Shown: positions 16,635 through 25,603 of the stretch, piece by piece
Layout: every line of letters starts with the position of its first letter
How positions within the stretch are numbered: the stretch's first letter is position 1
Translations under genes and position numbers: made by a program
Source: an uncultured bacterium
GTDB taxonomy: Bacteria; Bacillota_I; Bacilli_A; RF39; UBA660
Assembly (NCBI GenBank): GCA_949285875.1
Contig: CASDZZ010000007.1
Span: forward strand, 1-43,778
Length of the DNA stretch: 43,778 nt
Direction of reading: 5' to 3'
The notes under the pieces: model-generated
What the model was told of the DNA's origin: nothing
What the model saw: only the letters and a program-made list of their open reading frames with translations
Databases searched by the model: none

Positions 16635-17061
16635 ATTTCCTCCTACTATTATTTTACTCCTATTTCTAGAAAAACACTCTAAAAAAAGCTATAAGTTTAA
16701 TTACTATATAATTTTTAAAATGTGTACTTTTTTTACAATATAAATGTCACATATGACTAACCTTTGTACAACGTAAAAAAGCCCCCACATTATCTAATAC
16801 AAATTATATTACAGAAATGCTTGAATTAAAAGATAATAACAGTAAGTTTTACGCAAATCATTATCATAAATTTTTTAAAAAAGTTTTATATTATAAATTT
16901 GTTTGTCGCAATATATTATTTAGTTTAACTTATATCACGCATTCTTTAAACAAAATAGAGTTTTAATTTACAAAGATTTATTACATATAAAAAGGCTATT
17001 GTTTAATGCAACAGCCTCTACAATAATTATATAATCATATGCTATTTGTCAAATATCCAGT
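16635..17061. other. 427-base intergenic region
   Basis: It lies between the start of the MacB-like gene and the end of the lipoprotein gene (both minus strand). It holds the ribosome site of the former at its left edge and the lipoprotein terminator near its right edge. A plus-strand reading frame of 49 codons (16817-16966) has no ribosome site and no recognisable relative. I see no tRNA, riboswitch or strong promoter here. Confidence 0.6.
16986..17020 (-). terminator. Rho-independent terminator after the lipoprotein gene
   Basis: In the minus transcript AGGCTGTTGC pairs with a facing ATAGCCT-type arm (plus 16994-17003 and 17008-17017, one mismatch) around a short loop, followed by five U residues. 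Confidence 0.7.
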
Positions 17062-17508
17062 TTAATAACCTATTTCACTTATAGCTTTATTAAGTAAGTT
17101 TTTATATTCTGGATTAACTGAAGCATACAAAACGGTATTATCAACTAATTCTACGAAATTATAATTCAAATCAGTTTCTTGCGTATATCTTTTATAAGAA
17201 TCAGAAGTTTTTTCTTTACCTTCATAATCTTTGTTTTCCATAAAGATTTTCTTATTATTTTCATAAGCCTTTTCCGCTAACTCTTTCGTTTTAAATGTAT
17301 AAAATTCTAACTGAATTTTATTATTATTAGCAGTATAAACTGATTTTACATTATTATCTTCCATATATTCAGTTATATCATTAACAAAATAATCTAACTT
17401 AGCTAATTTGGAATTAAAGTCCTCTTCTGAAATAGCTTTCTTATCCGAACAACCAGTTAAAGATAGTAAAACAAATGCAACCAAAAAAACTTTAAGTACT
17501 CTTTTCAT
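17062..17508 (-). CDS. Predicted lipoprotein
   Basis: The 148-residue protein has a lipoprotein signal: basic MKRVLK, a hydrophobic stretch, then lipobox LTGC, with the lipidated Cys near residue 20 followed by SDKK. The mature part is charged and mixed alpha/beta without a motif I recognise. Start ATG 17508 is preferred over an upstream GTG (17517) because that GTG is part of the GAGGTG ribosome site. It follows the two hybrid kinase genes by 33 bp and may be the last member of that signalling operon, perhaps an outside sensor or effector. Confidence 0.7.
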   Translation of the reverse strand: MKRVLKVFLVAFVLLSLTGCSDKKAISEEDFNSKLAKLDYFVNDITEYMEDNNVKSVYTANNNKIQLEFYTFKTKELAEKAYENNKKIFMENKDYEGKEKTSDSYKRYTQETDLNYNFVELVDNTVLYASVNPEYKNLLNKAISEIGY

Positions 17509-17541
17509 AACTTTCACCTCTATTATTAATTATAACATATA

Positions 17542-19395
17542 TTAATCTTTCTTAAAATATTTATTAATAAGTTTATTAAGTTCAGAAACATCAATTGGTT
17601 TTGATAGATATTCATCAAAACCTTCTCTTAAATACATTTCTTTCATTCCTGTTATAGCATTTGCTGTTAAAGCTACAATAGGTGGTATAAAATAACCATC
17701 TAACTTCTTTATAATATGCATTGTTTCAATACCATCCATCTCCGGCATCATATGATCTAAGAAAATCATATCATAATGCTTTCCTTCTTTAAATTTATAA
17801 ACACATTCCTTACCAGAAGTTACACTTTCAATATTAAATTTATAGGGCTGCAATAATCTTGTTGCAACTTTAATATTTAATTTATTATCATCCACTATTA
17901 AAACATTATAATTAGAACAATTGATATATTCAATTTGCTTTTCGGTTTTAATAGGTTCTGTAATAATTCCTATCTTTGAATCATCAATTATTTCTTGGGT
18001 TAAATCTACATAGAAATTAGTTCCAACATCATATTCACTATCAAACCAAATTCTGCCACCCATTAAATCTACATAATTTTTTGTTATAACAAGACCTAAA
18101 CCTGTACCTTCAATCTCATTTGAAGTTGCACTATCAAGTCTACTAAACTTTTCAAACAACTTATCATAATCTTCTTTTTTTATTCCATATCCAGTATCAG
18201 AAACTTTAAAGTGTAAGAAAATCTTTTCACCACTTCTTTCTCCAGAAACACTAAATTTTATTTTACCAACGTCCGTATATTTTACAGCATTTGTTAATAT
18301 ATTAAGTAAAATTTGAAAAATTTTAGTAGAATCACCATAAAGTTTAGAAGGTAAACTTTCATCAACATCAACAATCAACTTAACAGGTTTATCACCTAAC
18401 CTAGCTTCAATTATACTTGATAACTCCATCGCTATATTTGCAATAGAGTATTCTTTTTTCTCTAGCGTTTCTTTACCTGACTCTATTTTTGATATATCTA
18501 AGATATTATTAATAATATCTAGAAGGTTTCTTCCTGCTATTGAGATATGTTTTATATCTGTTTTTGCCCTTTTTTCATCAAACTCTTGCTCGTTTAATAA
18601 GGTTTCGCTAAAACCTACAATAGCATTCATAGGAGACCTTATTTCATGTGACATGTTCGATAAAAAATCAGACTTGGCCTTACTAGACCTTTCGATATCC
18701 TTTTTTAAACTTTCTAACTCTCTAATTACCTTAAGATCAGGATTTTCTATATTAAAGTATAATAAAAACATTTGAAGTGCAGCTCCAATTGCAGAAATAG
18801 CAACCGTTGGAAAAGCTATCTGGAGAGAAAAAACTACGATTAGTTCTACTAATAAAGACCATATTGAAATTTTCTTTCGCTTATCTAATTTATCCAAATT
18901 TTCAAACATAAGTTTAATAATTGATAAAACAACAAAAGTACAAAAAATTAAAATATAATAAGCAGCTGGACCTGGTATATAAGAAATTCTTAGCGGATCT
19001 AACCTTTCAAAAGGAATGAAAAAGTAAATTACAGATGACACTAAAAAAATCAATGTCATTTTTTTCATTCTACTATTTAAGTTTATTACTTCATTTAAGT
19101 TAGAAGCCTTTAAATTTGTAAACAAACAGTAAGAATAATAATATAGTAAGGAAAACCAAACAATTCCTGTGTACCAATGAAATCTATGTAAAATTAAATT
19201 TAAAACTTCATTGTTACAATAATACAAAAAGAAGGAAGCTACTATTTCAGAAACTATTAGTATAGCTTCCGTAACTAGCATATATCTATATAATTTATTT
19301 CTTATGGATAAAAAACGTTTTTTTGAAAAATAAACCATAAGAAGTAAAATAACAAAGAATAAACTTCCTATAGTAAATATTAAACCTTCAAGCAT
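17542..19395 (-). CDS. Membrane-bound hybrid sensor histidine kinase
   Basis: The 617-residue protein has about seven N-terminal membrane helices (residues 5-215), which form the sensor. A dimerisation/phosphoacceptor domain follows with SNMSHEIRSP (H250). The ATPase domain has an intact N box, G1 box DTGYG (400-404) and G2 box GTGLGL (430-435). A C-terminal receiver domain (497-615) carries D547 in FLDHMMPEMDG and K599. Phosphate would move from H250 to D547 and on to the HPt protein encoded upstream. The start has an AGGAGGT site. It follows a 615-residue paralogue by 14 bp. The signal is unknown. Confidence 0.92.
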   Translation of the reverse strand: MLEGLIFTIGSLFFVILLLMVYFSKKRFLSIRNKLYRYMLVTEAILIVSEIVASFFLYYCNNEVLNLILHRFHWYTGIVWFSLLYYYSYCLFTNLKASNLNEVINLNSRMKKMTLIFLVSSVIYFFIPFERLDPLRISYIPGPAAYYILIFCTFVVLSIIKLMFENLDKLDKRKKISIWSLLVELIVVFSLQIAFPTVAISAIGAALQMFLLYFNIENPDLKVIRELESLKKDIERSSKAKSDFLSNMSHEIRSPMNAIVGFSETLLNEQEFDEKRAKTDIKHISIAGRNLLDIINNILDISKIESGKETLEKKEYSIANIAMELSSIIEARLGDKPVKLIVDVDESLPSKLYGDSTKIFQILLNILTNAVKYTDVGKIKFSVSGERSGEKIFLHFKVSDTGYGIKKEDYDKLFEKFSRLDSATSNEIEGTGLGLVITKNYVDLMGGRIWFDSEYDVGTNFYVDLTQEIIDDSKIGIITEPIKTEKQIEYINCSNYNVLIVDDNKLNIKVATRLLQPYKFNIESVTSGKECVYKFKEGKHYDMIFLDHMMPEMDGIETMHIIKKLDGYFIPPIVALTANAITGMKEMYLREGFDEYLSKPIDVSELNKLINKYFKKD

Positions 19396-19409
19396 AGCTT
19401 ACCTCCTTT

Positions 19410-21257
19410 TTAATTACTAAAATATTTATTTATTAATTTATTTAATTCTTTTATATTTATAGGTTTAGAAAGATACTCACTAAATCCTGCATTAGAATAC
19501 ATTTCATTTAAACCACTATAAGAATTTGCTGTTAAAGCAACAACAGGTGGAAGCTCATAACCTGCATTTTTTAAAACTTTTAAAGTTGCAATACCATCTA
19601 AATCTGGCATCATGTGATCCAAGAAAATCATGTCATATTTATTATCTTTTACAAGATTAATACATTCCTTGCCACTTGTTGTAGTAGAAATATCAAATTT
19701 ATACTGTTCTAATAATCTTTTAGCTAACTTTATATTAACTAAATTATCATCAACTATTAAGATTTTCTTACCTGAACAATCTATTAATTTACTATTTTTA
19801 TTATCATCTTTTTTTACTTCAAAAATATTACCAAGCTTTTTATCATCTATAATTTTTTGATCTATAGTTACAATATATTTTGTTCCATGCCCTTTTTCAT
19901 TTTTAAAATCAATATTACCACCTAGCATATTAAGTAAACGCTTTGCAATAATAAGACCTAACGTAACGCTATCAATACTGTTTTTAGAACTATCCTCAAG
20001 TTTAATAAAATCATTAAAATTCTTTTCAAACTCTTCTTTGCTCATTTCATGTCCTGTATTAGAAATTATAAATTCTAATTTCAAAATATTCTCAGAAGAA
20101 TTTCCCCTGATATCTAAATTAACTTCACCATAATTAGTATGATTAATAGCATTAATTAAAATACTATTTATGATTTTACATAATTTACTATAATCACCAT
20201 ATAAAACACTAGGTAAAGATTTATCAACCGTAATATTAAACTTAAGAACTTCTTTTTTTATTTTTGAGGAAACAATACTATTTATTTCAAAAATTAAATT
20301 TTGTAAATTATATTCCCTTTCTTCTTTAACTTCTTTACCAGACTCAATTCTTGAAATATCCAAAATATTATTAATTAAATCTAATAATCCTAAACCTGCA
20401 TCATGAATACTTTCTACATCTCTTTTTACGATTTCTTTAGTAAGTTTATCTTCTTTTAAAAGCGAATCACTAAAACCTAAAATAGTGTTCATCGGAGTTC
20501 TTATCTCATGAGACATATTAGCTAAAAATTCAGTTTTAGCTTTATCTATCTTTTCGGCATTTTCTTTAGATTCTTCTAGTTCTTTAAGAAGTTTGCTATC
20601 TTGACTTTCTATTGTAAAATAAAGAGCCATAACTCCAAAAGCAAATATGTAAGTTAAATCATTAAAATCAAATACAAGAAACTGAAAGCCAGTAACTAAA
20701 ATGAAAAAGATAAACACAAAATAAAGAGGAGCCCTTTGTTTAGCAGAAATATTAGTTTTATTAATTAATAATCCAAATAATATTACGATAATCATTACAA
20801 AAACAATCATATATAAAATATAAACCGCTGGTCCACCTATAACATATAACTCTCCAGAAATTCCGCCCTCATACGTAACTTCAAAAAAACAAGAAAAAAT
20901 AAAACAAAATAAATCAATTAATCCAGCAATTACTAAATTTCTATGATATTTTCTTTTTTTATTTTTAACTCCTAGACTTAATATATATAAAATAAGAGAA
21001 GTTGCCCAAATTATAGTTCCCAAAATATAGCCCCTGCATAAGATTTCATTTAGTAAAGGAATATAACTTCTATAAGCCATTGAAAAAACACAAGCCAATT
21101 CTAACACAAGTAAAAAAATCGTTAGAATAAGCATAAATCTATAAATGTTATTTTCAATACTATCATATTTTTTCTTTGTAAAATACATAACTGCGATAAA
21201 GGAAAGAAAAACTAATGCACATACAGTAAAACCTAAACTAGGAAAAATACCACTCAT
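19410..21257 (-). CDS. Membrane-bound hybrid kinase paralogue with degenerate ATP site
   Basis: The 615-residue protein has the same layout as its neighbour: about seven membrane helices, [10 protein letters not shown] with H250, an ATPase-like domain and a receiver with D547 and K598. Key ATP-lid residues are changed. The G1 box DxGxG reads NTGHE (400-404) and the G2 box GTGLGL reads SVTLGL (430-435). The N box region ([10 protein letters not shown]) is kept. It may therefore be a poor kinase that works as a heterodimer partner, phosphatase or phospho-sink for the intact paralogue. It is placed between the receiver/HD-GYP-like gene and the intact kinase in the operon. The two kinases clearly arose by duplication. 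Confidence 0.9.
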   Translation of the reverse strand: MSGIFPSLGFTVCALVFLSFIAVMYFTKKKYDSIENNIYRFMLILTIFLLVLELACVFSMAYRSYIPLLNEILCRGYILGTIIWATSLILYILSLGVKNKKRKYHRNLVIAGLIDLFCFIFSCFFEVTYEGGISGELYVIGGPAVYILYMIVFVMIIVILFGLLINKTNISAKQRAPLYFVFIFFILVTGFQFLVFDFNDLTYIFAFGVMALYFTIESQDSKLLKELEESKENAEKIDKAKTEFLANMSHEIRTPMNTILGFSDSLLKEDKLTKEIVKRDVESIHDAGLGLLDLINNILDISRIESGKEVKEEREYNLQNLIFEINSIVSSKIKKEVLKFNITVDKSLPSVLYGDYSKLCKIINSILINAINHTNYGEVNLDIRGNSSENILKLEFIISNTGHEMSKEEFEKNFNDFIKLEDSSKNSIDSVTLGLIIAKRLLNMLGGNIDFKNEKGHGTKYIVTIDQKIIDDKKLGNIFEVKKDDNKNSKLIDCSGKKILIVDDNLVNIKLAKRLLEQYKFDISTTTSGKECINLVKDNKYDMIFLDHMMPDLDGIATLKVLKNAGYELPPVVALTANSYSGLNEMYSNAGFSEYLSKPINIKELNKLINKYFSN

Positions 21258-21269
21258 GAATTACACTCT

Positions 21270-22877
21270 TTATATACTATTTTTAATCTCATCATAAACT
21301 TCTAAAAAGCTATCTACAATTTTAGGATTAAAATACGTACCTTTCTTTTTTATTATAAATTCTTTAGCATCAATATTTTCTTTTCTTATCAAATTATTAT
21401 AAAAAATACATACTCCAGCTAATTGAGCTTCAACAGGTATTTTATCAGCTTTTAATCCGCAAGGATAACCACTACCATCATAGTTTTCATGATAATACTT
21501 AGCTATGTTTTTACTATATTCCTTAAAAGCGTTATCACCTGTTAGGCTTAAAATATAATCTACAACCTCTGCACTAAATAGTGGATATTTCTTTATTATA
21601 GAAAGTTCTTCTTCCGTAAGTCTTTCTTTTTTCATCAAAATAGATCTAGGAACTGAATAAAAACCAACGTCATAATATTTAGAAGCCTGAGCTATTTTGT
21701 CCATTTTTTCTTCATTTAATTTATATTCTGGGTTTTCTTTTGCAAAGTTTTTTCCCAAAATTTTGATAAACTGCTCGATATTTTTTATGTTTTTTTCATA
21801 ATCTAAGTAATAAGTCTCTATAAATGGATTAATAATTGATTTAATGTTAGAATTTTGATCACTTATAAGGCTAGTAAGTGAATTACTTGATTTATAAAGG
21901 TTAATAAATTTACCTATCCTTCTTTTTACTACCTGAAAATCAAAAGGCTTTTCTAGCATATCAGCAATATTGTAATTATAAACCCTGTTTTTAGTTTCTT
22001 TTTCATAATCACCACTAATTATTATTACAGGTAATTTTGATAAGTAACCTTTGCTGCTTAAATAATCTAATACTGCAAACCCATCCATAACAGGCATGGT
22101 TAAATCAAGGAAAATACCCAAAATATTATCAATACTTTCAGAAACTTTTTTATTTGAATTAGCTTCTAAATAATCTATAGCTTCCTTACCATTATTAGCC
22201 ATTACAACTTTATAATCATCAGCAAATACTTTCTTTATCATGTTTCTTGTTATTAGATCATCATCAACTATTAAAATAGTTTCATCAACCATTCCAGTTA
22301 TATTTGTTGCGTTTTTGTCAAAAGATTTTTTTAGCTCCGGATACTCACTAGTAAGTTGAGATAAAATAGAATCAACATAATTTTCTACTTTTTTTATGTT
22401 ATTTATGGCACTACTTCCAGCACTAAATACATTGTGTATTTTTAAAATAGAATCAGAAACACTTTCAACAAGACCCTTATCATTTTGTTTTTTTAAAAAC
22501 TTATCTTGAGAAATCTTAAAAACTAACAAAACAACTAATTTTTTCCCATTTACTTCTTCTAAAATAGAAACACTTTTATACCATTTTCCATTCATAATTT
22601 GATATTCGAATTCTATTTTACCTTTTCCACTTTTTATAGCATCCTGAAGCTTAGGAATAGAAATAGCATTCATGTAATCAGATAAAAATTCTTCTCTTAT
22701 TATATTTTTTATCATTTCTAAATAAGAAGACAGATTTTCTTTTTTTTGCAAGATAATGGTTTCATTTGTAACTTCATACGTAAAAGCTATATCATCAAAA
22801 ATATCAAAAACAAATGCACCAGATAAATTTAAAACAGCTACTTCTTTTAATACTTTTTCTAATAATTGTTCATTCAC
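21270..22877 (-). CDS. Response regulator with PAS-like N-terminus and degenerate HD-GYP domain
   Basis: A 535-residue protein from the GTG start at 22877; residue numbers below count two more, from a TTG at 22883 that lies too close to the GGAGGG site. Residues 10-130 look PAS-like. A receiver follows (202-325) with D260 in FLDLTMP and K312. The C-terminus (about 355-530) aligns with HD-GYP domains, including DGSGYPCGLKADKIPVEA and a LTEEELSIIKKYP block. The metal ligands are altered: the HD pair reads YD (404-405), the later HP reads YP (433) and the HHE motif reads YHE (464-466). Cyclic di-GMP hydrolysis is therefore unlikely. A binding or scaffolding output is more plausible. It sits between the HPt and kinase genes. 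Confidence 0.85.
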   Translation of the reverse strand: MNEQLLEKVLKEVAVLNLSGAFVFDIFDDIAFTYEVTNETIILQKKENLSSYLEMIKNIIREEFLSDYMNAISIPKLQDAIKSGKGKIEFEYQIMNGKWYKSVSILEEVNGKKLVVLLVFKISQDKFLKKQNDKGLVESVSDSILKIHNVFSAGSSAINNIKKVENYVDSILSQLTSEYPELKKSFDKNATNITGMVDETILIVDDDLITRNMIKKVFADDYKVVMANNGKEAIDYLEANSNKKVSESIDNILGIFLDLTMPVMDGFAVLDYLSSKGYLSKLPVIIISGDYEKETKNRVYNYNIADMLEKPFDFQVVKRRIGKFINLYKSSNSLTSLISDQNSNIKSIINPFIETYYLDYEKNIKNIEQFIKILGKNFAKENPEYKLNEEKMDKIAQASKYYDVGFYSVPRSILMKKERLTEEELSIIKKYPLFSAEVVDYILSLTGDNAFKEYSKNIAKYYHENYDGSGYPCGLKADKIPVEAQLAGVCIFYNNLIRKENIDAKEFIIKKKGTYFNPKIVDSFLEVYDEIKNSI

Positions 22878-22896
22878 TAGCAATCCCTCCTATTCT

Positions 22897-23265
22897 TTAT
22901 AAAGCTTTATAGTTTTGAATAATCATTTGAACTTTTTTTATCGCTCCCATAAGTTCATTATAATGAGTTTCTACATAAGAAACATCTCCAGCCTTACTAG
23001 CCATTTCATGAGCATAAGCAATTTCCCCCAACTCGTTAAAGCCAAAACTTCTAGCATTACTTTTCATGGCATGAACCAAAATTGCATAATTTGGCATATC
23101 ATTTATTTTTTTATAATTATCTATCTTTTCTATTTCAGAAGGTAAATTATCATAAAAATCATTTAAAATTTCCTCATATGTTTCCAAATCCATCATATTA
23201 GCAATACCTTTTTCAATATCAACACCATTTTGTTTTAAAAAATTAATCTTTAAATCACTATTCAT
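22897..23265 (-). CDS. Histidine phosphotransfer (HPt) protein
   Basis: The 122-residue, mostly helical protein carries the HPt signature AILVHAMKSNARSFGFNELG, where H65 is the phosphoacceptor, followed by a helix with AYAHEMASKAGD. It would pass phosphate between the receiver of the hybrid kinases and the receiver of the response regulator encoded 19 bp downstream. Start ATG 23265 has an AGGCGG site; an upstream in-frame extension would add hydrophobic residues unlike the family. It is the first gene of the phosphorelay operon. Confidence 0.88.
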   Translation of the reverse strand: MNSDLKINFLKQNGVDIEKGIANMMDLETYEEILNDFYDNLPSEIEKIDNYKKINDMPNYAILVHAMKSNARSFGFNELGEIAYAHEMASKAGDVSYVETHYNELMGAIKKVQMIIQNYKAL

Positions 23266-23348
23266 AATTCCGCCTACTTTCCTATAATATACATAATATA
23301 TTTTACTATAAATAATCAAAAAAAACAATTCCGTATTATTAATATTTA

Positions 23349-23378
23349 TTAAAAAATACCTAGTTAAATCTAGGCACT
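23349..23378 (-). terminator. Rho-independent terminator after the U32 gene
   Basis: Minus transcript TGCCTAG (23376-23370) pairs with CTAGGTA (23363-23357), loop of 6, followed by six U residues. Confidence 0.8.
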
Positions 23379-25534
23379 TATAATAAATTAATTCTTAAAG
23401 AATTAATGCCAATTTCGTATAATTCATACGGATTTTCTACTTGCAACTTTTTGAAATTATAAATTCTCATAAATCCGTTATTACTACAAACTCTATATTT
23501 ATTTTTAAATTCATCAACCAAAAAAGATTCTCTAACGTTAAACATTTTATTCAAATCAAACTTGCAAATCATAGCTTCTGGATAAGAGTCTATAATAACT
23601 TCTAAATTAGGGTGTTTTTTATATCTGCTTTCATAAGAATCCATTATGTTTTTTATTTGCGTTAAAGTAAGCTCATAAGATAAAGTAATTTTTCTTGCCC
23701 CAAGCTCATGAAGAAAAGCTACCGCGTAAGAGTTAACCACGTTAAACGAAAAATCTGTATCAAACCTTTTAAACTTTAATAAGCCCCCAACTTCACCAAT
23801 TAAATAACATTTGTTAGATTCTTTATAGCTTTTAATAACCCTAGGTAGTTTTTCTATAACATTACTATTTTTTAGAATTTCTTTTTCTTCAGAGTAAATA
23901 ACATCATAATTATTAATGTTTTGTTCATATTTTAAAACATCATTTACTAAAAGACTTTTTTCTTTTTTTAATTCAAAATCCGGAACGTTAACATAATATT
24001 CTTTTTCTTCAAAATTAGTAGAATATAACCTTTTTTGGTTAAGAATATCTATAACTTTTCTTCTTGCATCATTTATATCTTTTATGTTAATAAAGATATC
24101 ATCATCTAATAATATTTCTATGCTACGTGGTTTATAAACCGTGTTACCCATCTTAGATAACTGGTTAATCAAAGTAGTTTTATCTGCCGGTCTATTTAAT
24201 GCTTTATCTAGTTCAAAATCAGAATAATATTCAGCAGTATTTACTCCGTCACTTGCCTTTATATATAACGGTTTAAATTTTCTAGCCTCAACAAAAATAT
24301 CTATTGGAACTTTTCTTTTAGGTTTCTTTAAAATTTCTTTTATTCTATTAATTTGACGGCTATCAGTTGTTAGTAAAACAAGAGCTTTTTCTTTTACAAA
24401 CTTATCATAATAAATACTAACTAAATCACCTTTTTTAGCTTGCTTAACTAATTTATTATTAACATACATTTTATTTACAACTAAACCTTTATCTTCTTTT
24501 TCATCTAGTATTCTAAGCCCGTCATTAACTCTTAAATCGCTAGCTAATTTAATCGTTAATAAGCCTTTTTTATAGCTTATTACCTCTCCTATTTTAATAC
24601 CTAAATGATTAGGTCTAGTTTGATTTACAAACAAGTTATTTTCTTCCCCCAACATAAAACCTTTAGTAAAATCTCTATTAAATATCTTCTTTAATTCTAT
24701 AATATCATCATTAGAAATAACCACTTTACCAGTTTCATAATAACTATCTAAAGCTTTTCTATATATACTTGTTACTAAATAAACGTATTCTGCTCTTTTC
24801 ATTCTTCCTTCAATTTTTAAACTATCTACCCCAGACTCTACAATCTCCTTTAAATTATTTAAAGTACATAAGTCTTTGGTACTTAAAAGATACTTATTAG
24901 TATTTAATTTTTTATTATTAACATCATATAAATCATATGGCTTTCTACAGCACTGAGTGCACGTTCCTCTATTACCACTTCTTCCGCCAATTAACGAACT
25001 CATTAGACATTGCCCTGAATAACTTACACATAACGCTCCATGTATAAATACTTCTACTTCAATATCTATTTCTTTTTTTATTTTCTTTATAAGTTCTAAC
25101 GGAGTTTCTCTTGCCATTACGATTCTTTTAATATTCATTTTTTTTGCAAATAAAGCGCCATCATAATTATGAATATGCATTTGTGTTGACGCATGAATTT
25201 CTAGGTTAGGAAACTTCTTTCTTACTAAATCAAACATTCCAAGATCCTGAATTATAACAGCATCAACGTTATTTTTATGAACAAATCTAATATACTCTAA
25301 AAAGCGCTCAACTTCTCTTTCGTAAATAATAGTATTAATCGTCAAATAAACTTTAACTCCATATAAATGAGCGTATTTTACCGCTTCTACTAATTCATCA
25401 TCACTAAAATTTCCAGCAAAACTTCTTGCTCCAAAAAGTTTACCACCTAAATAAACAGCATCACATCCAGCTTCAATAGCAGCTTTTAAACAATCCATAT
25501 TTCCAGCTGGCGCTAATAATTCTACTTTTTTCAT
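23378..25534 (-). CDS. U32-family RNA hydroxylase-type protein (RlhA/TrhP group, annotated peptidase U32)
   Basis: The 718-residue protein starts MKKVELLAPAGNMDCLKAA, the U32 hallmark. The family signature follows near residues 160-210: EVEVFIHGALCVSYSGQC and GNRGTCTQCCRKPY, whose cysteines bind an Fe-S cluster in studied members. The long C-terminal part with a YRVCSNNGFMRIYN end fits the larger RlhA-like form. Known members hydroxylate a 23S rRNA cytidine (RlhA) or tRNA uridine 34 (TrhP) using prephenate-derived chemistry; protease activity is doubtful. Start ATG 25534 is chosen for its TAGGAG site. It stands alone between two terminators. Confidence 0.88.
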   Translation of the reverse strand: MKKVELLAPAGNMDCLKAAIEAGCDAVYLGGKLFGARSFAGNFSDDELVEAVKYAHLYGVKVYLTINTIIYEREVERFLEYIRFVHKNNVDAVIIQDLGMFDLVRKKFPNLEIHASTQMHIHNYDGALFAKKMNIKRIVMARETPLELIKKIKKEIDIEVEVFIHGALCVSYSGQCLMSSLIGGRSGNRGTCTQCCRKPYDLYDVNNKKLNTNKYLLSTKDLCTLNNLKEIVESGVDSLKIEGRMKRAEYVYLVTSIYRKALDSYYETGKVVISNDDIIELKKIFNRDFTKGFMLGEENNLFVNQTRPNHLGIKIGEVISYKKGLLTIKLASDLRVNDGLRILDEKEDKGLVVNKMYVNNKLVKQAKKGDLVSIYYDKFVKEKALVLLTTDSRQINRIKEILKKPKRKVPIDIFVEARKFKPLYIKASDGVNTAEYYSDFELDKALNRPADKTTLINQLSKMGNTVYKPRSIEILLDDDIFINIKDINDARRKVIDILNQKRLYSTNFEEKEYYVNVPDFELKKEKSLLVNDVLKYEQNINNYDVIYSEEKEILKNSNVIEKLPRVIKSYKESNKCYLIGEVGGLLKFKRFDTDFSFNVVNSYAVAFLHELGARKITLSYELTLTQIKNIMDSYESRYKKHPNLEVIIDSYPEAMICKFDLNKMFNVRESFLVDEFKNKYRVCSNNGFMRIYNFKKLQVENPYELYEIGINSLRINLL

Positions 25535-25565
25535 AATTAAAACTCCTAACAAAATAAGTATAACA

Positions 25566-25602
25566 TAAAAAAACTAATCATGAATAGATTAGCTTTTTTT
25601 AA
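25566..25602 (-). terminator. Rho-independent terminator of the division operon
   Basis: AAAAACTAATC (plus strand) pairs with GATTAGCTTTTT around the loop ATGAATA. On the minus strand the stem is followed by seven T residues. It closes the mraZ-rsmH-ftsL-PBP unit. Confidence 0.85.
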
Positions 25603-25603
25603 A

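Noticed and set aside
16817-16966. 49-codon plus-strand reading frame in the large intergenic region
   Set aside because: No ribosome site, no recognisable motif and AT-driven composition; likely chance.
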